A stretch of 64,000 nt of DNA from Geothermobacter hydrogeniphilus (GCF_002898515.1 NZ_PPFX01000018.1:1-64000); one strand, 5' to 3'. Positions 38,071 to 46,781 are shown, counted from the stretch's first letter. Translations and numbers: made by a program. Notes: generated from the sequence alone by a model not told the origin.

Positions 38071-39978
38071 TTACTCCGGCAGTTTCCAGGCCACCCGCTC
38101 ATCCCCCTGCCGCAGGGTGTATTTCTTCGCGTCCCAGTATTCGAGCAGCGCCTGGACCTGCTTGCGCGCCGAGCCGAACAGGTCGCGGAACTGGGCGAGG
38201 GTGAGGGTCTTTTCGTCGGCAAAATGGTTTTTCAGCAGGTCGAGAGCTTTGCGATAGCTGTCGGCGTGGAGGAAATTCTCCTCGTTCAGGCGCACCAGGA
38301 TACCCTGGTTGAAGAGCAGTTGCAGCAGCGGTTCCGCCTGTTCAAGGGTCATGCCGATCTGGCCGAGCATTTCCCGGTGGTTCTTCGCCTGCGGACCGGC
38401 GCTGCGGTAGAGTTCGACGATGCGGTCCAGCTGTTTCTGCATGGCCGGGTCAATTCTGATCTCGAAGCCTTTTTCTGCCAGCCATTCATCGTTCTGCACC
38501 AGTTCGCCTGATACGAGCAGCCGGTTGAGCAGGGCGTCGAAGCCTTTCTGCTTCAGCTGTCCGGGAAGAACTCCCTTGAGGGTCGCTTTGGCCATCCCCG
38601 GCTGCAGCGGTTGGTCGCGGTGCCATTTCCTGACAGCATTCAGCAGCAGTTTCTGCCAGTGCCGGAAGGTTTCGCCTGCCGTCCATTGACCCGCCAGTTC
38701 TTCGACCAGGCCGGATTCCGCCAGCGCCTGCAGGTGATCCTCGATACGGTCGCGGCCGAGTCCGGACGCGGTTTCAAGTTCGCGTAATCCGGCGCAGCAG
38801 AGTTCCTGCAGTTTCTGCAGCAGAAAGGCCCGTTCTCCCGATTCGAGCTCCTTCAGTCCCTGCATGACTTCATCGCGGAAGCGTTTGTGGCGGGCCGGCC
38901 TGGGATCGATCACGCTGCCGCCGCCGATGGTGGTGACCGGCGAGTAGGAGCGGATGATGAAACGGTCCTGGCGGTGGGCGACCAACGGCCGGTCGAGGTG
39001 GATCTGGACCAGCGCGCTCTCACCCGGACGCAGCACATCGCGGTCGAGCAGGGCGACCAGGCCGACCGCCCGGCCGGTGCCGATCAGCAGGTGGACCGGG
39101 TCGCGGAAACGCAGCGGGCGGGGGGCGGTTTCCAGCAGGCCGAGGCGCACGTCGAGACGGCGGGTCTGGGTGAAGATGCCGGGCGTGGCGATCACCGTGC
39201 CGCGTCGCAGCATGCTTCGGTCGAGACCTGCGAGATTGAGGGCGACCCGTTGCCCGGCCGCGGCTGTTTCGACCTTCCGGCCATGCACTTGCACCTCGCG
39301 TACCCGCACCTGCAGTCCCCGCGGCAGCACTTCGACCTGGTCGCCTGTGCCCACCCGGCCGCTGAGCAGGGTGCCGGTGATCACGGTGCCGAAACCGGCG
39401 ACACTGAAATGGCGGTCGATGGGCAGCCGCAGGGGCCCGTCGGCCGGTTTCGGTTCGATGCGCCGGACTTCTTCGGCGATGGTCCGTACCAGCTCCGGGA
39501 TGCCGGTGCCGTCGATGGCGGCAACCCGGCAGCAGGGCGCTCCCTCAAGGAAGCTGCCGGCGACCTCGTCGCGGATTTCTTCCTCCACCAGGTCGACCAG
39601 ATCCTCTTCGGCCTGGTCGCACTTGGTCAGCACGATGATGCCGCGCGGTATCTGCAGCAGCCGGAGAATCTGCAGATGCTCGCGGGTCTGCGGCATTACC
39701 CCCTCGTTGGCGTCGACCACCAGCAGCACCAGGTCGATGCCGCCGATACCGGCGAGCATGGTGTTGATAAAACGTTCGTGGCCGGGGACGTCGACCACTC
39801 CGGCCAGGGTGCCGTCCGGCAGGCGGAAGGGGGCGAAGCCGAGTTCGATGGAGATGCCGCGCTGCTTCTCCTCCTTCAGGCGGTCGGTTTCGACCCCGGT
39901 CAGGGCGCGGATCAGGACCGTCTTGCCATGGTCGACATGGCCGGCGGTGCCGATGATGATATGGCGTGGTTCAGGCAT
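38071..39978 (-). CDS. selB: selenocysteine-specific elongation factor SelB
   Basis: SelB delivers Sec-tRNA to the ribosome at UGA codons marked by a SECIS hairpin. The 635-aa protein has an EF-Tu-like GTPase domain (GTAGHVDHGKTVLIRALTG, DVPGHERFINTML, TKCD). Two beta-barrel domains and a C-terminal winged-helix region that binds SECIS RNA follow (to LRQGDERVAWKLPE). It starts three bases after selA. Together with SelA and tRNA-Sec nearby, it makes selenoprotein synthesis likely. selD, which makes selenophosphate, must lie elsewhere. Confidence 0.96.
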   Translation of the reverse strand: MPEPRHIIIGTAGHVDHGKTVLIRALTGVETDRLKEEKQRGISIELGFAPFRLPDGTLAGVVDVPGHERFINTMLAGIGGIDLVLLVVDANEGVMPQTREHLQILRLLQIPRGIIVLTKCDQAEEDLVDLVEEEIRDEVAGSFLEGAPCCRVAAIDGTGIPELVRTIAEEVRRIEPKPADGPLRLPIDRHFSVAGFGTVITGTLLSGRVGTGDQVEVLPRGLQVRVREVQVHGRKVETAAAGQRVALNLAGLDRSMLRRGTVIATPGIFTQTRRLDVRLGLLETAPRPLRFRDPVHLLIGTGRAVGLVALLDRDVLRPGESALVQIHLDRPLVAHRQDRFIIRSYSPVTTIGGGSVIDPRPARHKRFRDEVMQGLKELESGERAFLLQKLQELCCAGLRELETASGLGRDRIEDHLQALAESGLVEELAGQWTAGETFRHWQKLLLNAVRKWHRDQPLQPGMAKATLKGVLPGQLKQKGFDALLNRLLVSGELVQNDEWLAEKGFEIRIDPAMQKQLDRIVELYRSAGPQAKNHREMLGQIGMTLEQAEPLLQLLFNQGILVRLNEENFLHADSYRKALDLLKNHFADEKTLTLAQFRDLFGSARKQVQALLEYWDAKKYTLRQGDERVAWKLPE

Positions 39979-39981
39979 GGA

Positions 39982-41400
39982 TCAATGGTCCGGGGCGTTC
40001 AGTGCCGCAGCCAGGCAGCGGCAAAGCAACGGCTCCTCTTCGGGGAGGACGGTGCGTGGATTGAGCAGCAACTGATCGTTTTGGATACGGCCGACCAGCG
40101 GTGGTTCGCCCTGTCGCAGGCGGGCGGCCAGGGCTTCAACGCTGCCATCGGGCAGGCGCAGGGCCAACGCCCAGCCGGGCAGTTCTGTCAACGGCAGGGC
40201 GCCGCCGCCGACCCGGGAGACTTCCGCGAGAATCTCGACCGCCACGTGCCCGCCGCAGGTTTTTTTCAGTGTGGCGGCCAGTTTGCGGCAACGCCTGCGC
40301 AGATTCCCGGCACTTTCACCAAGCATGCGCAGCACCGGGATTTCCCGCAGAGCCCGTTCCCGGTCAAGGTAGGGACGCAGGGTTGCTTCCAGCGCCGCCA
40401 GGGTCATCTTGTCGATGCGCATGGCACGCGCCATCGGATGGCGGCGGATTTTGTCGATCGCCTCCCGGCGGCCGACGATCAGGCCGGCCTGAGGGCCGCC
40501 GAGCAGCTTGTCGCCGCTGAAGGTGACCAAGTCGACACCGGCGGCCACGGTTTCGGCGACGGTCGGTTCGTGCGGCAGACCGTATTCGGTGAGGTCGATC
40601 AGCATGCCGCTGCCGAGGTCTTCCAGCACCGGCAGGCCGTGTTCAGCGGCCAGGCCGACCAGGTCGGCGGCCGGTACCGCTTCACTGAAGCCGACGATCC
40701 GGTAGTTGCTGGTGTGAACCTTGAGCAGCAGGCCGGTCTGCTCGCCGATGGCGGCGCGATAGTCGCGCAGGTGGGTCTTGTTGGTGGCGCCGACCTCGCG
40801 CAGTTGTACACCGCCGGCCGCCATCACCTCGGGGATGCGGAAGGCGCCGCCGATCTCGACCAGTTCGCCGCGTGAGACGATGGCCTCTTTCCCCTTCGCC
40901 AGAGCGGTCAGGGCCAGCAGCACGGCGCCGGCGTTGTTGTTGACCACGGTCGCCGCCTCGGCACCGGTGAGTTTGCAGAGCAGGTCCTCGACATGGCTGT
41001 AGCGGTGCCCGCGGCCACCGTTGTCAAGATTGAATTCGAGGTTGGAATACCCCCGCGAAACCCTCTCAACCGCCCGCAGGGCGGCGTCACTCAAGGGGGC
41101 GCGGCCGAGGTTGGTGTGCAGCAGGGTGCCGGTGGCGTTGATGACCGGCCGCAGGTTCGGCCGGTGGAGTTGCCGGGCCTGCCCGGCGGCCCGTTGCGCG
41201 ACTGAGTCGATATCGAGGTCGGCAGTGGTGAAGGCTTCCGGGCGATCCAGAATCTCCCGTCGCAGGCACTCGACCGTGGTCTGGCAGGCTTCCAGTTGCA
41301 GGGCGTGCGGGATGTCGGTGGCCAGGTCGAGAAAGGGAGCGGACTGGAGCAGCTTGTCCACGGCGGGGAGGTTGCGCAGCAGGGTCTGTTTGTCTCTCAT
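39982..41400 (-). CDS. selA: L-seryl-tRNA(Sec) selenium transferase
   Basis: SelA is the PLP enzyme that converts seryl-tRNA-Sec to selenocysteinyl-tRNA-Sec. The 472-aa protein has the family regions INATGTLLHTNLGRAPLS and NNNAGAVLLALTALA. The PLP lysine is in VTFSGDKLLGGPQAGLIVGR. TGGAG lies 8 bases before ATG 41400. selA, selB and the small Cys-rich ORF form a tight minus-strand unit. The 131 bases upstream separate selA from hipA. Confidence 0.96.
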   Translation of the reverse strand: MRDKQTLLRNLPAVDKLLQSAPFLDLATDIPHALQLEACQTTVECLRREILDRPEAFTTADLDIDSVAQRAAGQARQLHRPNLRPVINATGTLLHTNLGRAPLSDAALRAVERVSRGYSNLEFNLDNGGRGHRYSHVEDLLCKLTGAEAATVVNNNAGAVLLALTALAKGKEAIVSRGELVEIGGAFRIPEVMAAGGVQLREVGATNKTHLRDYRAAIGEQTGLLLKVHTSNYRIVGFSEAVPAADLVGLAAEHGLPVLEDLGSGMLIDLTEYGLPHEPTVAETVAAGVDLVTFSGDKLLGGPQAGLIVGRREAIDKIRRHPMARAMRIDKMTLAALEATLRPYLDRERALREIPVLRMLGESAGNLRRRCRKLAATLKKTCGGHVAVEILAEVSRVGGGALPLTELPGWALALRLPDGSVEALAARLRQGEPPLVGRIQNDQLLLNPRTVLPEEEPLLCRCLAAALNAPDH

Positions 41401-41531
41401 TATGCGAACTCCAGGCCGGAATTGATGACAAATTTGTGTATCAAATTCCCGTACAATTTACAACCTGCGATTATGATCGGGACAGATCCTGATCCTTCTC
41501 GTTTTTCTTGTCCCTCTCATGAATGCCTGTT

Positions 41532-42827
41532 TCAGTCCATGCGATCTCTCGCGTTTTTCATGCCGTCAAAAATCTGCGTGGCAACTTTATCCGGGAATCC
41601 TGCCGGGAGTTTGCCGGCAACGTCATCAATAACCCTGTCCATTTCGCCAGCTATCCTGTCTATGATCTGCGACATTTCGTTTTCCGGAAAGTTGCATTTC
41701 TTCGCAGTTGACAGCCAGTGCCTGCGAAAAATGCCATCCCATTTACGATGGCGGTTTTTCCCTCGAACAGCCATTGCCATGGAAATCTCTTTCTTGCTTT
41801 TAAGGATCGGGTAGGCCGAGATGATGTCATATGCCGGGGTGAGCTGAAACGCCCCATGGGGCAGCAGGAAAATACTGAAGTTTTTCGCATGCCCGTCAGG
41901 AGCCCCCAAGAGCCAGAACAGAAAGACCTGGGTCATGAACAGCTTGCGGTCCTCGAGACCGTTCTCGGATCCCAATAGCAGGTCCATGATGTCTTCTATG
42001 CCAGGCCCGCCATCAGATTCGTATTTAAGATTTGGCGGAATGTTCAGGCTCTGGCACATGTCTTCCTGGGGAAGACGAATAAGCCATGATTTGTCAGTTG
42101 ACCAACGTCGATCAAATCGTTCCACGATGAGAACTTTTGTGCCTTCAAATGTCATTATCTCCGTGTTGGCCACAGGGATTTCATAGGCTTTCAGGATGGC
42201 ATGGCAAAGCCATTCATTTTCTACGCTGTCGCTCAAATCCATGCCGCCAGGTTCAATGCGGCCGATCGGGAGCTTGAAGATGTGACTCGTCGGGGTCATC
42301 CCCTGGGGCCGATGCCACTCATCGTCAAGTCGCAGGAGCGCTGTTTTTTCCTGTGCCCCGGCTATCGAGATGCGAAACTCTTTATCCTCTCGCATGCCCA
42401 AAGGCATGGTCCTGTAGTTTTTAAGTATTTCAGCAATTTCTGCGTTACTTAATGGCTCGGATTCTATTTTCTGGACATCGACTTGAGTATCTTCATGCAA
42501 AAGTTGTATTGCGCCGACGCAATCGCTGCCAATATGCCATAACAGATCAAACCCTCGGTTTGATCTGGCCCCAAACCTTTTCTGGATACGGTTTCTTATC
42601 GGCTGGCTGTCAGGGAGAAGGTTGTCGAAATAGTTTTCGACTTCATCACCCGAATAAGTCTGATCTGTTAAGGGCATTGACAGCGACAAGGGGCGTCCGG
42701 ATTTACTGTCCAGCCATGTCGCGTCGTATTGGAATGCGAGATTTCCGTTTGAAGCCCTGGAAAGAAGCCCCACTTTTTCACCGTTCATAAAAATGAACAA
42801 TTCAGAACCTCGTCGTTTTCGACCCAT
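41532..42827 (-). CDS. hipA: HipA-family toxin kinase
   Basis: The 431-aa protein matches HipA Ser/Thr kinase toxins, which in E. coli phosphorylate glutamyl-tRNA synthetase and cause persistence. Visible are the N-terminal couple domain (GEKVGLLSRASNGNLAFQYD, RPLSLSMPL), EDMCQSLN, the catalytic loop GAPDGHAKNFSIF, and the metal-binding LTPAYDIISAYP. Codon use is plainly more AT-rich than its neighbours, suggesting acquisition. Its ATG follows the hipB stop with no gap, as expected for an antitoxin-toxin pair. Confidence 0.92.
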   Translation of the reverse strand: MGRKRRGSELFIFMNGEKVGLLSRASNGNLAFQYDATWLDSKSGRPLSLSMPLTDQTYSGDEVENYFDNLLPDSQPIRNRIQKRFGARSNRGFDLLWHIGSDCVGAIQLLHEDTQVDVQKIESEPLSNAEIAEILKNYRTMPLGMREDKEFRISIAGAQEKTALLRLDDEWHRPQGMTPTSHIFKLPIGRIEPGGMDLSDSVENEWLCHAILKAYEIPVANTEIMTFEGTKVLIVERFDRRWSTDKSWLIRLPQEDMCQSLNIPPNLKYESDGGPGIEDIMDLLLGSENGLEDRKLFMTQVFLFWLLGAPDGHAKNFSIFLLPHGAFQLTPAYDIISAYPILKSKKEISMAMAVRGKNRHRKWDGIFRRHWLSTAKKCNFPENEMSQIIDRIAGEMDRVIDDVAGKLPAGFPDKVATQIFDGMKNARDRMD

Positions 42828-43082
42828 TTACCAGGTGTCTCCTTCGCTCATGTCGGATGTTTTTTCTCGGGGCCTCACGATCAATTCCATGTCCAGGGCC
42901 GCTAATATCCGGAAGAGTGTATCGATTCGAGCGTTGGACTCACCTCTCTCAATTTTAGATATGGTTGTTTGGTCAACGCCCACGAGTTTTCCGGTCTCCG
43001 TCTGGTTGAGACCTTTACTTTTTCTCACGGATTTCAGGATTATCCCAAGGCTTTTGGAGTTGACAGCTTTTGTTCTCATCAC
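42828..43082 (-). CDS. hipB: HipB-like antitoxin (Cro/C1-type HTH)
   Basis: An 84-aa DNA-binding antitoxin. The helix-turn-helix is LNQTETGKLVGVDQTTISKI at about residues 26-45, followed by ERGESNARIDTLFRILAALDMEL. In the family it neutralises HipA and represses the operon by binding palindromes. AGGGAG precedes ATG 43082. The natural operators appear at 43276-43377, now separated from the gene by a 162-bp inserted element. Confidence 0.92.
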   Translation of the reverse strand: MMRTKAVNSKSLGIILKSVRKSKGLNQTETGKLVGVDQTTISKIERGESNARIDTLFRILAALDMELIVRPREKTSDMSEGDTW

Positions 43083-43113
43083 GGGCTCCCTGGCGTTCTG
43101 CTGGATTCTTTAT

Positions 43114-43275
43114 CCTGAATCAGTAAGTTTCTGTTGGATGGAGAGTGCAAGGGCTTGGTCTGAATGAGGTTTCCGAAAATCTGAAGCGCACCCATAGGTT
43201 CGCTGGTGATTTTTGGGAAGCTCAGGCGGAGCAATGACTTGTGCTGTCTGCCGACAAGGAGCTCACTGATTCAGA
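43114..43275 (-). mobile_element. MITE-like element, copy B, inserted upstream of hipB
   Basis: A 162-bp copy inverted relative to the 1870 copy, with ends cctgaatcagtaag and ctcactgattcaga. It is flanked by TTTAT on both sides (43109-43113 and 43276-43280), a likely 5-bp target duplication. The right-hand TTTAT is the start of the first operator palindrome, which places the insertion between hipB and its operator array. Confidence 0.75.
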
Positions 43276-43377
43276 TTTATGGTTATTAAGCCATAAAATC
43301 AGTTTATAGTCAATGGACTATAAAATAAAAATATAGCTTAATGGCCATAAAATGAATTTATGTTCAATGGGCATAAA
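43276..43377 (-). promoter_or_regulatory. four tandem HipB operator-like palindromes
   Basis: Four TTTATRG-N8-CYATAAA-type palindromes: 43276-43297 (TATGG-N8-CCATA), 43303-43324 (TATAG-N8-CTATA), 43331-43351 (TATAG-N8-CCATA) and 43357-43377 (TTTATG-N9-CATAAA). Centres are 27 bp apart. The layout matches the known HipB pattern of 5-base arms with an 8-base spacer, in a four-fold array, though the arm sequence differs from E. coli. Confidence 0.7.
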
Positions 43378-43402
43378 GGTGGAGGGGATGGTTGGGAAAC
43401 TG

Positions 43403-43426
43403 AAAAAGCGCCGGTTGTCAGGCGCT
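43403..43426 (-). terminator. intrinsic terminator after tRNA-Sec
   Basis: On the minus strand AGCGCC and GGCGCT form a 6-bp stem with an 8-base loop followed by TTTTT. It lies 10 bases past the tRNA CCA end and would stop transcripts before the hipB operators. Confidence 0.75.
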
Positions 43427-43435
43427 AAGGAGGGT

Positions 43436-43531
43436 TGGCGGGAGTAGATGGGAATCGAACCCACCAGGGACGGATCACGCCCCCCACCGGTTTTGAAGAC
43501 CGGGCGCGGCACCAGCCTACGAACTACTCCC
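43436..43531 (-). tRNA. selC: tRNA-Sec (anticodon UCA)
   Basis: The minus strand folds as a selenocysteine tRNA. There is an 8-bp acceptor stem (GGGAGTAG with CTACTCCC), discriminator G and an encoded CCA. The anticodon loop CTTCAAAA has TCA at 43494-43496. The variable arm is long, and the T-loop reads GGTTCGATTCCC. Length is 96 nt with CCA. The 8-bp acceptor, long extra arm and UCA anticodon identify it as the Sec tRNA rather than serine or a suppressor. Confidence 0.95.
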
Positions 43532-43542
43532 TTAAATTCGGG

Positions 43543-43970
43543 TTTTCAGCGGGTCTTTTCACTCAACTCTGTGTCAGATGCTCAACTCCTTGTGCGGCGT
43601 ACCGGGGTACGCCTCCGCGTCGTTATCACATCTTCCTTGATTTGAGCGAAAATCCCTCGCTGAAAATCCCGAATTTGTTTTCAGCGGGTCTTTTCACTCA
43701 ACTCTGTGTCAGATGCTCAACTCCTTGTGCGGCGTACCGGGGTACGCCTCCGTGTCGTTATCACATCTTCCTTGATTTGAGCGAAAATCCCTCGCTGAAA
43801 ATCCCGAATTTGTTTTCAGCGGGTCTTTTCACTCAACTCTGTGTCAGATGCTCAACTCCTTGTGCGGCGTACCGGGGTACGCCTCCGTGTCGTTATCACA
43901 TCTTCCTTGATTTGAGCGAAAATCCCTCGCTGAAAATCCCGAATTTAGTTTTCAGCGGGTCTTTCTGCAT
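43543..43970. repeat. tandem array of a 135-bp hairpin unit (three copies plus a stub)
   Basis: The word tcagcgggtc recurs at 43547, 43682, 43817 and 43953, giving three nearly identical units of 135-136 bp and the start of a fourth. Each unit has inverted ends (tcagcgggtcttttcactcaa against ttgagcgaaaatccctcgctga) and an inner gcgtaccggggtacgc palindrome, so it is a relative of the type A REP element. The array begins 11 bp from the 5' end of tRNA-Sec and fills the gap 43532-44025. Confidence 0.85.
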
Positions 43971-44025
43971 GACGAAAGAGTCCTGATTATAGTGATAACG
44001 CGCTGTATCAACAAGTGTTTTGAGA

Positions 44026-45429
44026 CTATTTCCGTTTTTTTCGGCTTTTGCGCAGTTCCGGGTGCGGGCTGAGCAGGGCGATGGTTTCGACGTGCGGGGT
44101 CTGCGGGAACATGTCATAGGGCTGCAGCTTGTCGACGCCCATGCCGTGGGATTCGAGGATCGCCAGATCGCGGGCCAGGGTCTGCGGGTTGCAGGAGACG
44201 TAGACCATCTTTTTCGGCTGCAGGCTGGCGACCTGCTCCAGCACCTCCGGGGCGCAGCCGGTGCGCGGCGGGTTGACCACCACGCGGGTTCCTGACGGCA
44301 GTCGGGCGACCAGTTCGGCGACCACCCGGGCGGTATCACCGGCGATGAAGCGGCAGTTGTCAAGTCCATTTCTTTTGGCGTTCTGTCCGGCATAGTGGAC
44401 CGCTTCCTCAACCATTTCCACCCCGGTGACCTCTGCCCCCTTTGCTGCCAGGTGCAGGGCGATACCGCCGATACCGCAGTAGAGGTCGAGGGTCGGCTCA
44501 CCTTTTTGCGGCTGCAGCCAGTCGGTCACCTGACGGTAGATGCGGGCCGCCTGGTCGTGGTTGACCTGCAGGAAGGAGGTCGGGCCGAGGTGAACGGTGA
44601 AATCACCGAGTTGGTCGCGCAGATCGGGGGCGCCGAGCATTTTCAGGGTTTCGCGACCGAGGATGGCGTTGCCGCTGCCGGGGTTGACATTCTGGTGGAT
44701 GGCGACCACCTCGGGAACCTTCTTCTGCAGCCACTTGGCGAGGTGGGTGAGGCTGCGGTAGTCGCGGCGGCCGGTGACCAGGGTCACCAGGGCCCTGTTG
44801 TTGGCGGGACTGACGCGGATCAGCAGGTAGCGCAGCAACCCGTCCCCTTGGCGCGGATCCCAGACCGAGAGTTTCTGGTGGAGGATCTCTTCGCGGACGA
44901 CGTCGATAATGCGATTGATCAGCGGATGGTGCAGCGGACAGTTTTTCAGGTCGACGATCTCATGACTGCCGCGCCGGTAGAGACCGATGCGCAGGTGCCG
45001 GTGCCGGCGGCCGATAGCCAGTTTGGCGCTGGTGCGGTAGCCGAGTTCCTGCGGGGCGGCGATGACTTCGGGGACCGTGACTCTTTTCAGCCCGGCTTCC
45101 TGCATCGCCCGGATGACCTGCTGCCGCTTGAAGTCCAGTTGCGCCCGCGGCTGCAGTTCGATCAGTGGGCACCCCTGGCAGGCCTGGGCCTGTCGACAAG
45201 GGGAGGGACGCCGCAACGGTGAAGGCTGGATGACTCGCTGCCGGCGGGCGATGATCCGCCGCTGCCCCTTGTGCAGGATGGTCGCCTCCAGCTTTTCGCC
45301 GGGGAAAGCCCCCCAGGTCAGGACTTCTTTTCCCATGCTGCGGCACACGCCGAGCCCGTCCTCGTTGAGGCGGTCGATGGTGAGTTCGAGATGGTTGTCA
45401 TGGGGCTGTTTCGGTGCCGGTTTTTTCAC
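44026..45429 (-). CDS. rlmD: 23S rRNA (uracil-5-)-methyltransferase, RlmD/RumA type
   Basis: A 467-aa SAM-dependent enzyme that makes 5-methyluridine in 23S rRNA. It has an N-terminal TRAM domain and an iron-sulfur motif CRQAQACQGCP. The SAM site is LDLYCGIGGIALHLA, and the catalytic Cys region reads VYVSCNPQTLARDL. The GTG at 45429 is the start: AGGAG lies 7 bases upstream. An ATG four bases earlier opens a different frame that stops after 11 codons, a tiny overlapping ORF. RlmD versus another TrmA-family member cannot be fully settled. Confidence 0.88.
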   Translation of the reverse strand: MKKPAPKQPHDNHLELTIDRLNEDGLGVCRSMGKEVLTWGAFPGEKLEATILHKGQRRIIARRQRVIQPSPLRRPSPCRQAQACQGCPLIELQPRAQLDFKRQQVIRAMQEAGLKRVTVPEVIAAPQELGYRTSAKLAIGRRHRHLRIGLYRRGSHEIVDLKNCPLHHPLINRIIDVVREEILHQKLSVWDPRQGDGLLRYLLIRVSPANNRALVTLVTGRRDYRSLTHLAKWLQKKVPEVVAIHQNVNPGSGNAILGRETLKMLGAPDLRDQLGDFTVHLGPTSFLQVNHDQAARIYRQVTDWLQPQKGEPTLDLYCGIGGIALHLAAKGAEVTGVEMVEEAVHYAGQNAKRNGLDNCRFIAGDTARVVAELVARLPSGTRVVVNPPRTGCAPEVLEQVASLQPKKMVYVSCNPQTLARDLAILESHGMGVDKLQPYDMFPQTPHVETIALLSPHPELRKSRKKRK

Positions 45430-45604
45430 TCATAGACTCCTGATGAAATAGTCTCGGCGACCATAAGCCGAGCGGAACTCTCTGTCAATCGCCTTCGCCC
45501 CTTGACCGCGGCGGTCGGGCGACCGTACACTGCGCTCTGCGGGCAGGTGGATGACAAGTTTTCAGTGCTGAGTGTCGGCAGACCAACTGAGGATTTCTCC
45601 CTCA

Positions 45605-45695
45605 CTCCCCCTTTAAGCAAGGGGGAGGATTCTCTTTCGCTTACCAAAGGGTTGACGTTCTTGGCGTGCTTGGCGCCTTGGCGGCGGCTTTTATC
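45605..45695. repeat. CCCCCTTTAAGCAAGGGGG hairpin and GGCG-CTTGG words
   Basis: ccccctttaagcaagggggag (45609-45629) is an imperfect hairpin. It is followed by ttcttggcgtgcttggcgcc (45658-45677), the same wording as the large inverted repeat at 34455-34660. No gene is seen in the 284-base gap before ispG. Confidence 0.5.
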
Positions 45696-45713
45696 TAGAT
45701 CAGGATCAATCCA

Positions 45714-46781
45714 ATGAGCAGAACGACTCGTCAGATTCAGGTGGGTGATGTGAAGGTCGGCGGTGGCGCTCCGGTTTCGGTGCAGTCGATGACCAATACC
45801 GATACCCGTGACAGCGTGGCGACCCTGGCGCAGATCGGCCGGATAGAACAGGCCGGCTGCGAAATCGTGCGCTGCGCCGTGCCCGACCGGCAGGCGGCCG
45901 AGTCCCTGGCCGCGATCTGCGCCGGCAGCGGCATCCCGGTGATCGCCGACATCCATTTTGATTACCGGCTGGCACTTGAGGCAGTGGAATCGGGGGTGGC
46001 GGGCCTGCGCATCAATCCCGGCAATATCGGTGAGCGCTGGAAAGTGCAGGAGGTGGTCAGGGCCTGTGCCGAAAAGCGGCTGCCGATCCGTATCGGTGTC
46101 AATGCCGGTTCGCTGGAGAAGGAGCTGCTGCGGAAGTATGGTCATCCGGGAGCCGAGGCGATGGCGGAGAGCGCTCTCGGTCATATCCGCATCCTTGAAG
46201 AACTGAACTACGACCAGATCAAGGTCAGTCTCAAGGCCTCCGATATCCGCCGTACGGTCGAGGCTTACCGGCTGCTGGCGGCGCAGGTCGATTATCCGCT
46301 GCACATCGGCATCACCGAGGCCGGTACCAGTTTCAGCGGTACGGTCAAGAGCGCCGTCGGTCTGGGGGTCCTCCTCTACGAGGGCGTCGGCGATACCCTG
46401 CGGGTGTCCCTGACCGGCGACCCGGTTGAGGAGGTGCGGGTCGGTTTCGAAATCCTCAAGAGTCTCGGCCTGCGCGAACGGGGACCGGTCTTCATCAGCT
46501 GTCCGACCTGTGGTCGCTGCCAGATCGACCTGATCGAAACCGCCGAAGAGGTGGAAACGCGTCTCAGCGGTCTGCCGGTGCCGCTTACCATCGCCGTCAT
46601 GGGGTGCGTGGTCAACGGTCCGGGGGAAGCGCGCGAAGCGGATCTCGGCATCGCCGGCGGCAAGGGGCAGGGGCTGCTGTTCCGCAGGGGAGAGATCGTC
46701 CGCAAGGTGCCGCAGGCTGAGTTGGCCGACGCGCTGGTCGAGGAGGCCGAGCGGATGGCGGCCGAGCGCCGCAAATCCTGA
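45714..46781 (+). CDS. ispG: 4-hydroxy-3-methylbut-2-en-1-yl diphosphate synthase
   Basis: IspG is the iron-sulfur enzyme of the MEP isoprenoid pathway, making HMBPP from MEcPP. The 355-aa protein shows VSVQSMTNTDTRD near the N-terminus, ADIHFDYRLAL, RINPGNIG, and the cluster cysteines in CPTCGRCQIDL and MGCVVNGPGEAREADLGIAGG. This is the typical short bacterial form. No clear Shine-Dalgarno sequence is seen just before ATG 45714. Confidence 0.96.
   Translation: MSRTTRQIQVGDVKVGGGAPVSVQSMTNTDTRDSVATLAQIGRIEQAGCEIVRCAVPDRQAAESLAAICAGSGIPVIADIHFDYRLALEAVESGVAGLRINPGNIGERWKVQEVVRACAEKRLPIRIGVNAGSLEKELLRKYGHPGAEAMAESALGHIRILEELNYDQIKVSLKASDIRRTVEAYRLLAAQVDYPLHIGITEAGTSFSGTVKSAVGLGVLLYEGVGDTLRVSLTGDPVEEVRVGFEILKSLGLRERGPVFISCPTCGRCQIDLIETAEEVETRLSGLPVPLTIAVMGCVVNGPGEAREADLGIAGGKGQGLLFRRGEIVRKVPQAELADALVEEAERMAAERRKS

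Noticed and set aside
37570-38511. 313-codon plus-strand frame
   Set aside because: It starts in REP DNA and continues antisense to the small Cys-rich ORF and selB.
38887-40875. 662-codon plus-strand open frame across selB and selA
   Set aside because: It is antisense to two well-supported genes, and the translation is low-complexity Gly/Ala/Gln/Asp typical of shadow frames.
43543-43970. CRISPR array
   Set aside because: Units are 135 bp directly joined without variable spacers, and no cas genes are near.
43435-43986. 183-codon plus-strand frame with three 45-residue repeats
   Set aside because: The repeats come from the 135-bp DNA hairpin array, whose length keeps frame, and the frame begins antisense to tRNA-Sec.
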